This document shows, in pieces, positions 1-7,763 of a stretch of 8,315 nucleotides of DNA (positions within the stretch are counted from its first letter, which is position 1; each line of letters opens with the position of its first letter). The notes beneath the pieces were generated by a model. It was not told the DNA's origin. It was given only the letters and a program-made list of their open reading frames with translations, and made no database searches. The position numbers and the translations under genes were made by a program. The stretch covers positions 1 through 8,315 of the forward strand of contig CAZCAC010000202.1 in assembly GCA_964496575.1 (NCBI GenBank). Reading direction: 5' to 3'. The stretch is from CAZCAC01 sp964496575. Its GTDB lineage: Bacteria; Planctomycetota; UBA1135; GCA-002686595.

Positions 1-11
1 GGTTTATTTCT

Positions 12-60
12 GGTTCCGGCTCTGTGCTCTCTGTGGTCCATTCCCGGTTCCGGCTCTGTG
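12..60. repeat. 15-base direct repeat, 34-base period, downstream of galK
   Basis: The 15-base word GGTTCCGGCTCTGTG occurs exactly at 12-26 and again at 46-60. The flanking bases are partly alike, each copy being followed by a CTCTG(T/C)(G/A)G-type stretch. On the operon strand the region reads as repeated ACACAGAG/ACCACAGAG words. From memory this resembles a degenerate intergenic repeat type seen in many unrelated bacterial genomes, where it gives rise to spurious short reading frames; that link is recall and is not proven here. It lies just past the end of the operon. Confidence 0.7.
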
Positions 61-66
61 TCCTCT

Positions 67-91
67 GCAGGTACCCCGGTCGTGGGGCTGC
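67..91 (-). terminator. possible GC hairpin after galK, no U-tract
   Basis: Twenty bases past the galK stop, the transcript can pair CCCC with GGGG around a six-base loop (74-77 with 84-87). The stem continues with GCAG and CTGC (67-70 with 88-91) after a three-base bulge. No run of U follows, so this is not a standard intrinsic terminator. It may be an RNA end structure or a chance GC pairing. Confidence 0.25.
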
Positions 92-110
92 AGCGACACC
101 TCAGCGGCGC

Positions 111-1253
<1,143 letters not shown>

Positions 1254-1257
1254 CGAG

Positions 1258-1265
1258 TCCTCCTC
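1258..1265 (-). promoter_or_regulatory. strong ribosome binding site of galK
   Basis: GAGGAGGA on the coding strand, four bases before the galK ATG. It is the strongest Shine-Dalgarno match among the six operon genes and lies in the permease-galK gap. It supports independent, efficient initiation of the distal kinase. Confidence 0.8.
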
Positions 1266-1275
1266 GGGTTGGTTG

Positions 1276-2349
1276 CTAGGTGGCCATTCGCCAGTGACGC
1301 AGCCGGTCGATCGCGACCGCCGCGATGATGATTCCGCCGATCACCATCTCCTGCACCCACTTCGGCCAGCCCATCTGCTGGCCGCCCATGTACAGGATGG
1401 TGATGATCAGCGCGCCGATCAGCGTGCCGAGGACCGAGCCCTCGCCGCCGCTGAAGCTCGCGCCGCCGATGATCACCGCCGCGATGACGAACAGCTCGTA
1501 CATCACCGCCGTGGTCGGCTGGCCCACGCCGCCGATGTAGGAGATCTGCATCAGGCCGGCGATGCCGCAGAACATCCCGGTCAACGCGTAGACGATCAGC
1601 TTGGTGCGCCCGACCGGCACGCCGCACAGCCGCGCCGTCTCCTCGTTCGAGCCGACCGCGTAGATGTGCCGGCCGAGCTGCGTGTAGCGCAGGAGGAACG
1701 CGGCGAACAGCACGCCCACCAGCAGGATCCAGACCCCCGGTGGCAGGATCATCCACTGGCGATCGACGCTGGTCAGCGTCGGGTCCATGATCGAGTTGAT
1801 CCAGGTCTCGCCCTCGGGGTAGATGTCGCGCTCGCCCGCGATCCCCTTGGCGAGCCCGCGCACCATGCCCATCATCCCGAGCGTGACGATGAAGGGCACC
1901 AGCCGCAACCCGACGATCATCGCGCCGTTGGCCAGCCCCGCCAGCGTCGCGATCCCCACGCCGGCGATCACCGCACAGATCGGCAGCAGGGTCGGGTAGT
2001 CGTGGATCAGGAAGGCCTCGCCCTCGACCCCCTCGACGGAGAGGTTGAGCACCCAGGCGACCATCACCACCGACAGCGCGATGATCGAGCCGACCGAGAG
2101 GTCGATGCCCGCGGTGATGATCACCATCGTCATCCCCAGCCCGGCGGTGGCGTAGACCGCGCTCTGCCGCAGGATGTTCTCGAGGTTGCGCAGCGTGTAG
2201 AACTTGCCGTCCTCGACCATCGCCGCGAAGAAGGAGAAGACGACGATCAGCGCGACGAAGCGCCCGAGCGTGTTCACCCAGCTCGCCTGCCAGATCGAGG
2301 CCTTCTCGTCTCCGGCGGTGGGGGTCGTCCCGGGGTTCGATTCACTCAT
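1276..2349 (-). CDS. sugar ABC transporter permease (RbsC/MglC type, BPD_transp_2 family)
   Basis: A 357-residue inner-membrane permease of the CUT2 (ribose/galactose-type) importers. It probably acts as a homodimer, since only one permease gene is present. About eight to ten hydrophobic segments can be seen, roughly at 30-45, 63-82, 86-102, 121-150, 151-168, 204-221, 250-270, 283-298, 303-322 and 331-347. The family block GMTMVIITAGIDLSVGS spans 72-88. The cytoplasmic coupling segment SNEETARLCGVPV lies at 234-246, and the glycine-rich AAVIIGGASFSGGEGSVLG stretch at 290-308. It has a hydrophilic N-terminal tail of about 25 residues and a long hydrophilic loop at 170-203, making it slightly longer than typical RbsC. 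It starts six bases after the ATPase stop. The transported sugar cannot be read from the permease. Confidence 0.95.
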   Translation of the reverse strand: MSESNPGTTPTAGDEKASIWQASWVNTLGRFVALIVVFSFFAAMVEDGKFYTLRNLENILRQSAVYATAGLGMTMVIITAGIDLSVGSIIALSVVMVAWVLNLSVEGVEGEAFLIHDYPTLLPICAVIAGVGIATLAGLANGAMIVGLRLVPFIVTLGMMGMVRGLAKGIAGERDIYPEGETWINSIMDPTLTSVDRQWMILPPGVWILLVGVLFAAFLLRYTQLGRHIYAVGSNEETARLCGVPVGRTKLIVYALTGMFCGIAGLMQISYIGGVGQPTTAVMYELFVIAAVIIGGASFSGGEGSVLGTLIGALIITILYMGGQQMGWPKWVQEMVIGGIIIAAVAIDRLRHWRMAT

Positions 2350-2355
2350 CCGCGC

Positions 2356-3891
2356 CTACTCCTGTCCCGTCGCCTCGGCCATCAGCCGCTGCTCGTCCCA
2401 CTCGTCCACGTCCCGTGTCTCGCCCAGCCGCCCGCGGCACATCACCGCCAGCCGATCGCAGATGCCGAGCAGTTCGGGGAGGTAGCTACTGATCATCAGC
2501 ACTCCCCGCGGCTGGCGACCCTCGGCCTCGTCACCGCGCGCGAGGTCGTCGATCAGCTGGTAGATCTGCGCCTTCGAGCCGACGTCGATGCCGCGCGTCG
2601 GTTCGTCGAGCAGCAGCACGTCGACGTCGGCGTGCAAGAGCCGCGCGAGCGCGACCTTCTGCTGGTTGCCGCCGGAGAGGTCGCCGACGCGCTGCTCGGC
2701 GGAGCGGCACTTGATCGGGATGCGCTCGATCCACGGCCGGCACGCCTCGCGCTGCTTCGAGGGCAGGATGAAGCGCCACGGTCCCAGGCCCCTCAGGCGC
2801 GCGAGCGTGGTGTTGTCGGCGATCGACAGCCCCAGCGCGAGTCCTTCGACCTTGCGGTCCTCGCAGACCATGCCCACGCCCTGGCTCCAGCGGCGCGCCG
2901 GCGACGCGGGCCCCTGGTACGCGCCGGCGCGCACCTCGCCGCCGCGGATCGAATCGAGGCCGAAGAGCGCGCGCATCAGCTCGGTCCGTCCGGCGCCGAC
3001 CAGGCCGGCGATGCCGAGCACCTCGCCGCGCCGCAGCCGTAGCGAGGCGTGCCTCGGTTTCGGTGCGCCGACGAGGTCCTTCGCCTCGAGCAGCACCTCG
3101 CCCGGCGTGCGCTCCGAGCGCGGGTAGAGGTCGGCGACCTCGCGCCCGACCATCAGCGCGATCATCTCCTCGGCGGAGGTCTCGGCGGTGACGCCGTGGC
3201 CGACGGTCACGCCGTCGCGCAGCACGGTGAAGCGGTCGGAGATCTCCTTCACCTCCTCCAGGAAGTGCGAGATGTAGACGATGGCGAGCCCCCGGGCCTT
3301 CAGTCGCCGGATCAGCTCGAAGAGCCTCTCGATCTCGCGCTGGGCCAGCGAGCTGGTCGGCTCGTCGAGCACCAGCACGCGGCACTCCAGCGCCACCGCC
3401 CGGGCGATCTCGACCTGCTGCTGCTGGCCGATCGAGAGGCGATCGACGCGTCGCTCGGGATCGACGTCGAGGCCGACTTCCGCCAGCGCCCGCACCGCGC
3501 GCTCGCGCATCGCGCGCCGGTCGAGCAGGAACCCCCGCCGCGGCTCGACGCCGAGCAGGACGTTCTCCATCACCGTGAGGTGCGGCGCGAGCGAGAGCTC
3601 CTGGTAGATCATCGCCACGCCGCTGTTCCGCGCGTGCAGCGGGTGGCGCGGCCGGTAGTCCTCGCCGTCGAGCTGCATCGAGCCGGCGTCGGCGTCGTGC
3701 GCGCCGGAGAGGACCTTGACCAGCGTGCTCTTGCCGGCGCCGTTCTCGCCGACCAGCGCCATCACCTCGCCGGCGCCCACCTCGAGGTCGACGCCGTCCA
3801 GCGCCCGCGTCGCGCCGAAGCTCTTCGCGATCCCCGCCATCCGGAGGCGCGGCGTCGCCACGGAGGGATCGTCGCTTCGACTCGAGGGCAC
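2356..3891 (-). CDS. sugar ABC transporter ATP-binding protein, two fused ATPase domains (RbsA/MglA type)
   Basis: A 511-residue cytoplasmic ATPase that powers the neighbouring permease. Domain 1 has Walker A GENGAGKST (48-56), Q-loop Gln97, signature LSIGQQQQVEIARA (152-165), Walker B VLVLDEPTSSL with Glu177, and the switch histidine His209 in ISHF. Domain 2 has a degenerate Walker A (GLVGAGRTE, 296-304, Arg for the usual Lys), signature LSGGNQQKVALARLL (405-419), Walker B DVLLLDEPTRGID (424-436), and serine in place of the switch histidine (ISSYLPE). This one-good, one-degenerate pattern is normal for RbsA, MglA and XylG. The start chosen is GTG, seven bases after the binding-protein stop. 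Its Shine-Dalgarno is weak (AGTAGG overlapping that stop), so coupling is likely. A later ATG (Met18) just before the conserved GIAKSFG is a less likely start. Confidence 0.95.
   Translation of the reverse strand: MPSSRSDDPSVATPRLRMAGIAKSFGATRALDGVDLEVGAGEVMALVGENGAGKSTLVKVLSGAHDADAGSMQLDGEDYRPRHPLHARNSGVAMIYQELSLAPHLTVMENVLLGVEPRRGFLLDRRAMRERAVRALAEVGLDVDPERRVDRLSIGQQQQVEIARAVALECRVLVLDEPTSSLAQREIERLFELIRRLKARGLAIVYISHFLEEVKEISDRFTVLRDGVTVGHGVTAETSAEEMIALMVGREVADLYPRSERTPGEVLLEAKDLVGAPKPRHASLRLRRGEVLGIAGLVGAGRTELMRALFGLDSIRGGEVRAGAYQGPASPARRWSQGVGMVCEDRKVEGLALGLSIADNTTLARLRGLGPWRFILPSKQREACRPWIERIPIKCRSAEQRVGDLSGGNQQKVALARLLHADVDVLLLDEPTRGIDVGSKAQIYQLIDDLARGDEAEGRQPRGVLMISSYLPELLGICDRLAVMCRGRLGETRDVDEWDEQRLMAEATGQE
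2359..2363 (-). promoter_or_regulatory. permease ribosome binding site inside the ATPase stop region
   Basis: AGGAG sits nine bases before the permease ATG. It is formed by the last two codons of the ATPase gene (CAG GAG, then TAG). The site supports the permease start chosen and suggests translational coupling of the two importer subunits. Confidence 0.7.
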
Positions 3892-3898
3892 GCGGGAC

Positions 3899-4909
3899 CT
3901 ACTTCAGGCCGACCAGCTCGCGGATCTTCGGGTCGTTCTCCAGGCCGTCCCTGGTCACCACGGTGACTCCGGTGTCGATGACCCGCTCGACCGTCTCGCC
4001 GCCGATGACCCGGTGCAGCGTCTTCACCGCGAGTGCGCCCATCCGGTAGGGATCCTGGACGACCAGCGCCTGGAGGCGGTCCTGCTTCAACCCGTCGAGC
4101 AGACGGGTCGAGGAGTCGAAGCCGACGAAGCGGACGTCGACCTCGATCCCCGACTTGCGCAGGTCCTCGAGGGCGGAGTCGACGCCGAGCGCCGAGTAGA
4201 GGTTGCAGGCGAAGATGCCGTCCAACGCGAGCTTCCCGTCCTGGATGAAGCCCTCGAGCGTGTTCGCCGCGGTGGTCTTGCAGCCCTCGATGGTACCGGT
4301 GTCGGGGTTGGGGTCGGCGAGGACCTCGAGCCCGGCCTCCTCGGCCACGCCGAGGAAGCCGTCGGCGCGCGCCTCGGTGCTGCCGGCGCCCTGGATGTAG
4401 CGCATCACCATCACCCGCTTGCGCCCGTCGAGCAGCTCGAGCAGGTGCTTCGCGCCGGCCTCCCCGCCCATCCGGTTGTCGGTGGCGACGAAGCTCGAGT
4501 GACCGTCCCACTTCATCGAGGAATCGAAGATCACCACCGGGATGCCGGCGTCGACGGCGCTCTGCGCGAACTTGACCTGCGCCGTGTCGTTCAGCGGCGC
4601 CAGTGCGATCCCGTCGACGTCGAGGTTGATCATGTTCTCGATGATCTTGTTCTGCTCGGCGAACTCGTTCTCGGTGACGGTGCCCTCCCACTTGATCGCC
4701 ACGCCGAGCTCCTTCGCCCCGTCGAGCACTCCCTTCTCGACCGTCTCCCAGAAGTCGCCGCCGGTGCTCTTGGGGATCACCCCGAGGGTGAGCTTCGCCT
4801 CCCCGGCGTCCGCCGGGGTGTCGCCCGTGCCGGTGGGGGAGTCGTCGCCGCAGGCCGTGAAGAGGAGACTCGGGAGGGCGAGCAGGGAGATCGCTAGGGT
4901 GCGCTTCAT
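3899..4909 (-). CDS. periplasmic sugar-binding lipoprotein of the ABC importer (Peripla_BP_4 / RbsB-like)
   Basis: A 336-residue solute-binding protein that captures sugar outside the membrane and delivers it to the permease. The N-terminus is a lipoprotein signal: MKR, a hydrophobic stretch, then LLFTAC with Cys20 as the probable lipidation site. A low-complexity Gly/Asp/Thr/Pro linker follows to about residue 36. The mature part begins with KLTLGVIPKSTGGDFWETV, has the alternating two-lobe pattern, and carries typical family segments (VDGIALAPLNDTAQ, AGIPVVIFDSS, RFVGFDSS, ALVVQDPYRMG). The ATG is set by the signal peptide, because anything upstream in frame would read through the preceding gene's end. 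Only a weak GAAGAAG ribosome site precedes it. It follows the reductase by 71 bases, the largest gap in the operon, and precedes the ATPase by seven. The residues seen do not identify the ligand; a galactose-, ribose- or polyol-like sugar is plausible. Confidence 0.93.
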   Translation of the reverse strand: MKRTLAISLLALPSLLFTACGDDSPTGTGDTPADAGEAKLTLGVIPKSTGGDFWETVEKGVLDGAKELGVAIKWEGTVTENEFAEQNKIIENMINLDVDGIALAPLNDTAQVKFAQSAVDAGIPVVIFDSSMKWDGHSSFVATDNRMGGEAGAKHLLELLDGRKRVMVMRYIQGAGSTEARADGFLGVAEEAGLEVLADPNPDTGTIEGCKTTAANTLEGFIQDGKLALDGIFACNLYSALGVDSALEDLRKSGIEVDVRFVGFDSSTRLLDGLKQDRLQALVVQDPYRMGALAVKTLHRVIGGETVERVIDTGVTVVTRDGLENDPKIRELVGLK

Positions 4910-4980
4910 CGGAGTGCTTCTTCGGTTCGGGGCGGGACGGGGGATCGCGGCATTGTAGGGAGTGGCGCGCCGCGGAGCAG
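4910..4980 (-). promoter_or_regulatory. gap before the binding-protein gene with a possible internal promoter
   Basis: This is the only sizeable gap inside the operon. On the coding strand it contains TACAAT (bases 4952-4957), five of six matches to a sigma-70 -10 box and an AT-rich spot in very GC-rich DNA. No good -35 box lies 16-18 bases upstream (the best is CTGCTC). A palindrome GGCGCGCC lies at 4964-4971. An extra promoter would raise the level of the binding protein, which importers usually need in excess, but the evidence is only the hexamer. Confidence 0.25.
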
Positions 4981-5997
4981 CTACGGCGGCGTGATCTCGC
5001 CGCGGAGGTCCCAGAGGTCCTCCCAGCTCTGCCCCTCCTTCCAGAGGAAGACCTGCCCCTTGATCAGGCGGCAGTTCCGGTCGATTCCGGCGATCGCCTC
5101 CATCTCCGCGGCGGTCAGCGGATCGCCGGCGCAACCGGCGAGGTTGGCGAGGTACTGCTCGGGGCGAACGGAGAAGGGGATCGGGACCGCGCCCCGCTGC
5201 AGCGCCCACTTGATGCAGACGACGGCGGGGTGGACGCCGAGGCGCTCGGCGATGGTCACGATCACCGGGTCCTCGATGTCCGTGGTGTCCTCCGGCGTGC
5301 GGTCGCGCTCGGGGCGGCTCGGGGAGCCGATCGGGCTGAAGGCGATCGGCTGGATCGAGCGGGCGACGCAGTACTCGAAGAGCTCCGGTTGCTGGAAGTG
5401 GGGGTGCAGCTCCAGCTCGTTGCAGGCCGGCGGAATCTCCGCGCTCGGCAGGAACGCCTCGAGCTTCGGGATGGTCATGTTCGAGGTGCCGAGGTGCCGG
5501 ACCAGGCCGCGCTCGACCAGTCTCTCCAGCTGTCGCCAGGTCTTCAGATAGCGTTCGGGGTCGAAGCTCACCGCGTCGGGCGAGCGTGAGTCGACGTCGC
5601 AGCCGGGCGGGTGGAAGTTGGGGAACGGCCAGTGGATCAGGTACAGGTCGAGGTACTCGAGCCCGAGGTCGGCGAGCGACTGTTCGAACGCGGGGATCAC
5701 GTCCGCCTCGCCGTGCTTGTCGTTCCACAGCTTGGAGGTGATCCACAGCTCCTCGCGCGCGATGCCGCTCTTCATCACCTCGGCCAGGGCCGCGCCGACC
5801 TCGCGCTCGTTGCCGTAGACCGCCGCGCAGTCGAAGTGCCGGTAGCCGACCGCTGCCGTGCCGCGCACGGCGGCCGCGATCTGCTCGGCGGAGTAGCGGT
5901 CGGAGCCGAAGGTGCCGAGGCCGACGCCCGGCATCCTCGCGCCGGAGCGCAGGGTGAAGCCCGGGACGAGGTCGGGATCGATCGTTTCGCTCGCCAT
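4981..5997 (-). CDS. aldo/keto reductase
   Basis: A 338-residue cytoplasmic aldo/keto reductase with a (beta/alpha)8 barrel, interconverting carbonyls and alcohols with a nicotinamide cofactor. The catalytic tetrad is Asp56, Tyr61, Lys89 and His122. Asp56 and Tyr61 lie in GYRHFDCAAVYGNEREVG (51-68), Lys89 in LWITSKLW and His122 in LYLIHWPF. The segment GLVRHLGTSNM (164-174) is the second family signature. The third signature usually reads IPKSxxPxR; here it is IPFSVRPEQ (273-281), so the Lys and Arg that grip the 2'-phosphate of NADPH in aldose reductase are Phe275 and Gln281. The C-terminus (KGQVFLWKEGQSWEDLWD) is charged and aromatic-rich. The ATG is preceded by GAGGAG at eight bases and lies five bases after the dehydrogenase stop. 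A likely role is aldose-polyol or keto-sugar conversion in the same pathway as the importer; the substrate is not known. Confidence 0.93.
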   Translation of the reverse strand: MASETIDPDLVPGFTLRSGARMPGVGLGTFGSDRYSAEQIAAAVRGTAAVGYRHFDCAAVYGNEREVGAALAEVMKSGIAREELWITSKLWNDKHGEADVIPAFEQSLADLGLEYLDLYLIHWPFPNFHPPGCDVDSRSPDAVSFDPERYLKTWRQLERLVERGLVRHLGTSNMTIPKLEAFLPSAEIPPACNELELHPHFQQPELFEYCVARSIQPIAFSPIGSPSRPERDRTPEDTTDIEDPVIVTIAERLGVHPAVVCIKWALQRGAVPIPFSVRPEQYLANLAGCAGDPLTAAEMEAIAGIDRNCRLIKGQVFLWKEGQSWEDLWDLRGEITPP

Positions 5998-6002
5998 GTG
6001 CC

Positions 6003-7085
6003 CTACTCCTCGAAGACGACGCAGACCTTGCCGGTCTGTCCGCCGTCGGCCAGCTCGTAGGCCTTCGCCGCTTCCTGGAGGGGCAGCTGCGGCCCGCCGG
6101 TCGCCTCGGGGTGGAGGCCCATCCGGGCGAGCAGCTCGGCGAGCTGCGAGAGGTGCAGGCGGGAGGTGACCCAGGAGCCGTACATCGTGATCTGCTCGTG
6201 GATCAGGAAGGGCGAGACGTCGAAGTCGATGCTGCCGCCCTCGCCGACCATCCCGCAGCGGCCCCATTGCCGCGTGCCGCGCAGGGCGAGCAGCCGCGCC
6301 TCGGCGACGCCGGAGCAGTCGATGCTCGCCTCGCAGCCGCGCCCGCCGGTGAGGTCTTGAATGGTGTTCAGCGCCTCGCCGTCGGCGGCCACGACGTGGT
6401 CGACCAGCGGTACGCCGGGGTGGATTTCGAGGCCCTGCGCCAGCGCGAGCCGCCCCTCGGCGACGTCGGTGCCGATCACCTCGCGCACGCCGAGTGCCTT
6501 GCCGAGCTGCGCGGCGGCGAGGCCGACGGGGCCGAGGCCGGTGACGAGCAGGCGGTCGCGGCCGTTGACGCCCATTCGCGTCAGGCACTCCCAGGAGGTA
6601 CCGAAGCCGCAGGCCATGTAGGCGCCGTCGACGTAGGTGAGGTTCGCGGGCAAGGGCACGCAGTCCTCCTCGTCGACCAGGATGTACGGCGCGTGCCCGC
6701 CGTCGCGCTGCCAGCCGTAGGCCTTGCGGTGCTCGGAGCTGGAGCAGCTGATCTGGTAGCCGTGCATGCAGTCCTCGCAGACGCCGCAGCCGGAGATGTG
6801 GTAGACGATCACTCGATCGCCCTCGTCGCGCTCGCGGCACCCCGGGCCGACGCGGACGATCCGCCCACACGGCTCGTGGCCGGCGATGACGCCCTGGTAC
6901 GCCTCGGGGCCCTTCCCGAGGTGCTCGCGGTAGATTGCGCGGATGTCACTGCCGCAGATCGAGGAGGCGCGGGTGGCTACCAGCACCTGTCGCTCGCCGG
7001 GCTCGGGGACGTCGTACTCGCGGAACTGGACCGTGCTGTCGCCGGGGAGGACGGCGCCGGTCATCGTTCTGGGGATCGGGGGCAT
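6003..7085 (-). CDS. zinc-dependent alcohol/polyol dehydrogenase (MDR family)
   Basis: A 360-residue medium-chain dehydrogenase, probably NAD-linked and cytoplasmic. Likely catalytic-zinc ligands are Cys44 (SICGSD), His70-Glu71 (AGHE) and Cys159 (MACGFGT). The structural zinc loop has four cysteines, at 100, 103, 106 and 114. The Rossmann loop is GLGPVGLAAA (183-192), and Asp207 at the end of the second strand (VIGTD) favours NAD over NADP. The family includes sorbitol, threonine and myo-inositol dehydrogenases, and the exact substrate cannot be told. It is first in the operon. The ATG at 7085 has AGGAG six bases upstream, which decides it over an internal ATG at Met8. Next to an aldo/keto reductase, a sugar importer and galK, oxidation of a sugar alcohol (for example galactitol) or a sugar hydroxyl is a reasonable inference. 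The gene looks intact. Confidence 0.93.
   Translation of the reverse strand: MPPIPRTMTGAVLPGDSTVQFREYDVPEPGERQVLVATRASSICGSDIRAIYREHLGKGPEAYQGVIAGHEPCGRIVRVGPGCRERDEGDRVIVYHISGCGVCEDCMHGYQISCSSSEHRKAYGWQRDGGHAPYILVDEEDCVPLPANLTYVDGAYMACGFGTSWECLTRMGVNGRDRLLVTGLGPVGLAAAQLGKALGVREVIGTDVAEGRLALAQGLEIHPGVPLVDHVVAADGEALNTIQDLTGGRGCEASIDCSGVAEARLLALRGTRQWGRCGMVGEGGSIDFDVSPFLIHEQITMYGSWVTSRLHLSQLAELLARMGLHPEATGGPQLPLQEAAKAYELADGGQTGKVCVVFEE
6006..6011 (-). promoter_or_regulatory. reductase ribosome binding site inside the dehydrogenase stop region
   Basis: GAGGAG is made of the last two glutamate codons of the dehydrogenase, directly before its TAG, and lies eight bases before the reductase ATG. 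It supports the start chosen and implies coupled translation of the two oxidoreductases. Confidence 0.75.
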
Positions 7086-7163
7086 GCTTCGCTCCTGGTT
7101 CGGGGCCCCGCATCCTAGCGAAGACCCCTCTCCATCAGGAATGGCCTATCATCGGGGCTCGCC
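7086..7163. promoter_or_regulatory. divergent intergenic region with an inverted repeat at the operon start
   Basis: These 78 bases separate the leftward operon from the rightward zinc-ribbon gene and must hold at least the operon promoter. A seven-base inverted repeat (CTTCGCT at 7087-7093, AGCGAAG at 7117-7123) encloses the perfect palindrome CGGGGCCCCG (7101-7110). Its left arm overlaps the dehydrogenase ribosome site AGGAG (7092-7096). For the rightward gene, TATCAT (7147-7152) resembles a -10 box. For the operon, only a poor TAGGAT (7112-7117) is visible. No convincing -35 box was found on either strand. Confidence 0.45.
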
Positions 7164-7508
7164 ATGGCGATCTACTGCCCCTCCTGCGGCCAGCAATTCG
7201 ACGTCGCGCTCTTCCAGTTCGACCAGGTGGTCGTCTGCGACTGCGGCGCGATCGTCGGCGAGGAGCTCGGGCGAGCCGCCGCCGGCCTGGCCGAGGACTC
7301 GCGCGAGGAGATGAGAGAGATCGCGCGGATGTCCGACCGGGTCTGTGCGCTGATCCTCGACCCGCGCACCTCCGACGAAGAGATCGAGACGGAGATCGAG
7401 GCGATGCGGGAGGAGCTCTCTCGTCGGTACCCGCACCGCGCCGAGCTCTTCCCGATCCTGTACGGCAGTCGCTTTGCCCGGCTGCGAGAGCAGTTCCGGT
7501 CGCGGTGA
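7164..7508 (+). CDS. small zinc-ribbon-like hypothetical protein
   Basis: A 114-residue protein of unknown function. The N-terminus carries a CPSCG pair (Cys5, Cys8) and a CDCG pair (Cys25, Cys27) 16 residues further on. This four-cysteine arrangement is typical of a single zinc ribbon, except that the second pair is CxC instead of CxxC. Residues about 36-90 are rich in Glu, Arg and Ala and look helical; the C-terminus (PILYGSRFARLREQFRSR) is basic. There is no signal peptide or membrane segment, so it is probably cytoplasmic. It is divergent from the operon. No Shine-Dalgarno precedes the ATG, but a -10-like TATCAT ends 11 bases before it, so translation may be leaderless or nearly so. Codon choice is GC-rich and similar to the operon. 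A role in nucleic-acid or protein binding is possible but unproven; no link to sugar metabolism is visible. Confidence 0.75.
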   Translation: MAIYCPSCGQQFDVALFQFDQVVVCDCGAIVGEELGRAAAGLAEDSREEMREIARMSDRVCALILDPRTSDEEIETEIEAMREELSRRYPHRAELFPILYGSRFARLREQFRSR

Positions 7509-7610
7509 GCAAGCGGCTCCGCCGTCGTCGTCGCCGAGGAGGGGACGAGCGGTGGAGGTCGACGGCCGCCGGGCCATCGCCTCCCCACGCCCGGCCGGGC
7601 CGCCCGCCGA

Positions 7611-7659
7611 CCTCCCTCGTGGCAGACGAGCGTCCCTTGGCCGTATAGAGAGAGGGAGG
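7611..7659. repeat. 8-base inverted repeat CCTCCCTC / GAGGGAGG
   Basis: Perfect arms at 7611-7618 and 7652-7659 are separated by 33 bases. The right arm lies in a purine run (TATAGAGAGAGGGAGGG, 7644-7660). It lies about 100 bases past the zinc-ribbon gene and could be an RNA stem or a protein site; a chance match is possible. Confidence 0.4.
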
Positions 7660-7730
7660 GAAAGTGCGGAACCTCGCGCCCCTCTCCCCCGTGAGAAGAG
7701 GAACCGAGGCCCCGCAGGATCCCCAGCTTC

Positions 7731-7760
7731 CCCGGCCCAAACGCGTTCGTCCGGGCCGGG
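7731..7760. repeat. 8-base inverted repeat CCCGGCCC / GGGCCGGG with 14-base loop
   Basis: Perfect arms at 7731-7738 and 7753-7760. The loop contains the palindrome ACGCGT. It would form a stable hairpin on either strand. No U-tract follows, so a terminator role is not supported. Confidence 0.5.
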
Positions 7761-7763
7761 AAC

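Noticed and set aside
2962..3024. Degenerate second Walker A and missing switch histidine in the ATPase
   Set aside because: It looks like inactivation, but this asymmetry is the normal state of RbsA/MglA-type proteins.
3049..4897. Rightward frames opposite the ATPase and binding-protein genes (3049-3966 and 3716-4897)
   Set aside because: Antisense shadows with no motifs; the opposite strand encodes intact ABC proteins.
4910..5746. Upstream extension of the binding-protein frame
   Set aside because: It runs through the reductase gene in another frame; the lipoprotein signal peptide begins at the ATG ending at 4909.
5998..6870. Upstream extension of the reductase frame
   Set aside because: It overlaps the dehydrogenase out of frame; the ATG at 5997 has a good ribosome site and matches the family N-terminus.
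6111..7118. Rightward 335-codon frame opposite the dehydrogenase
   Set aside because: Low-complexity Ala/Val/Asp product, antisense to a gene with all zinc and Rossmann motifs.
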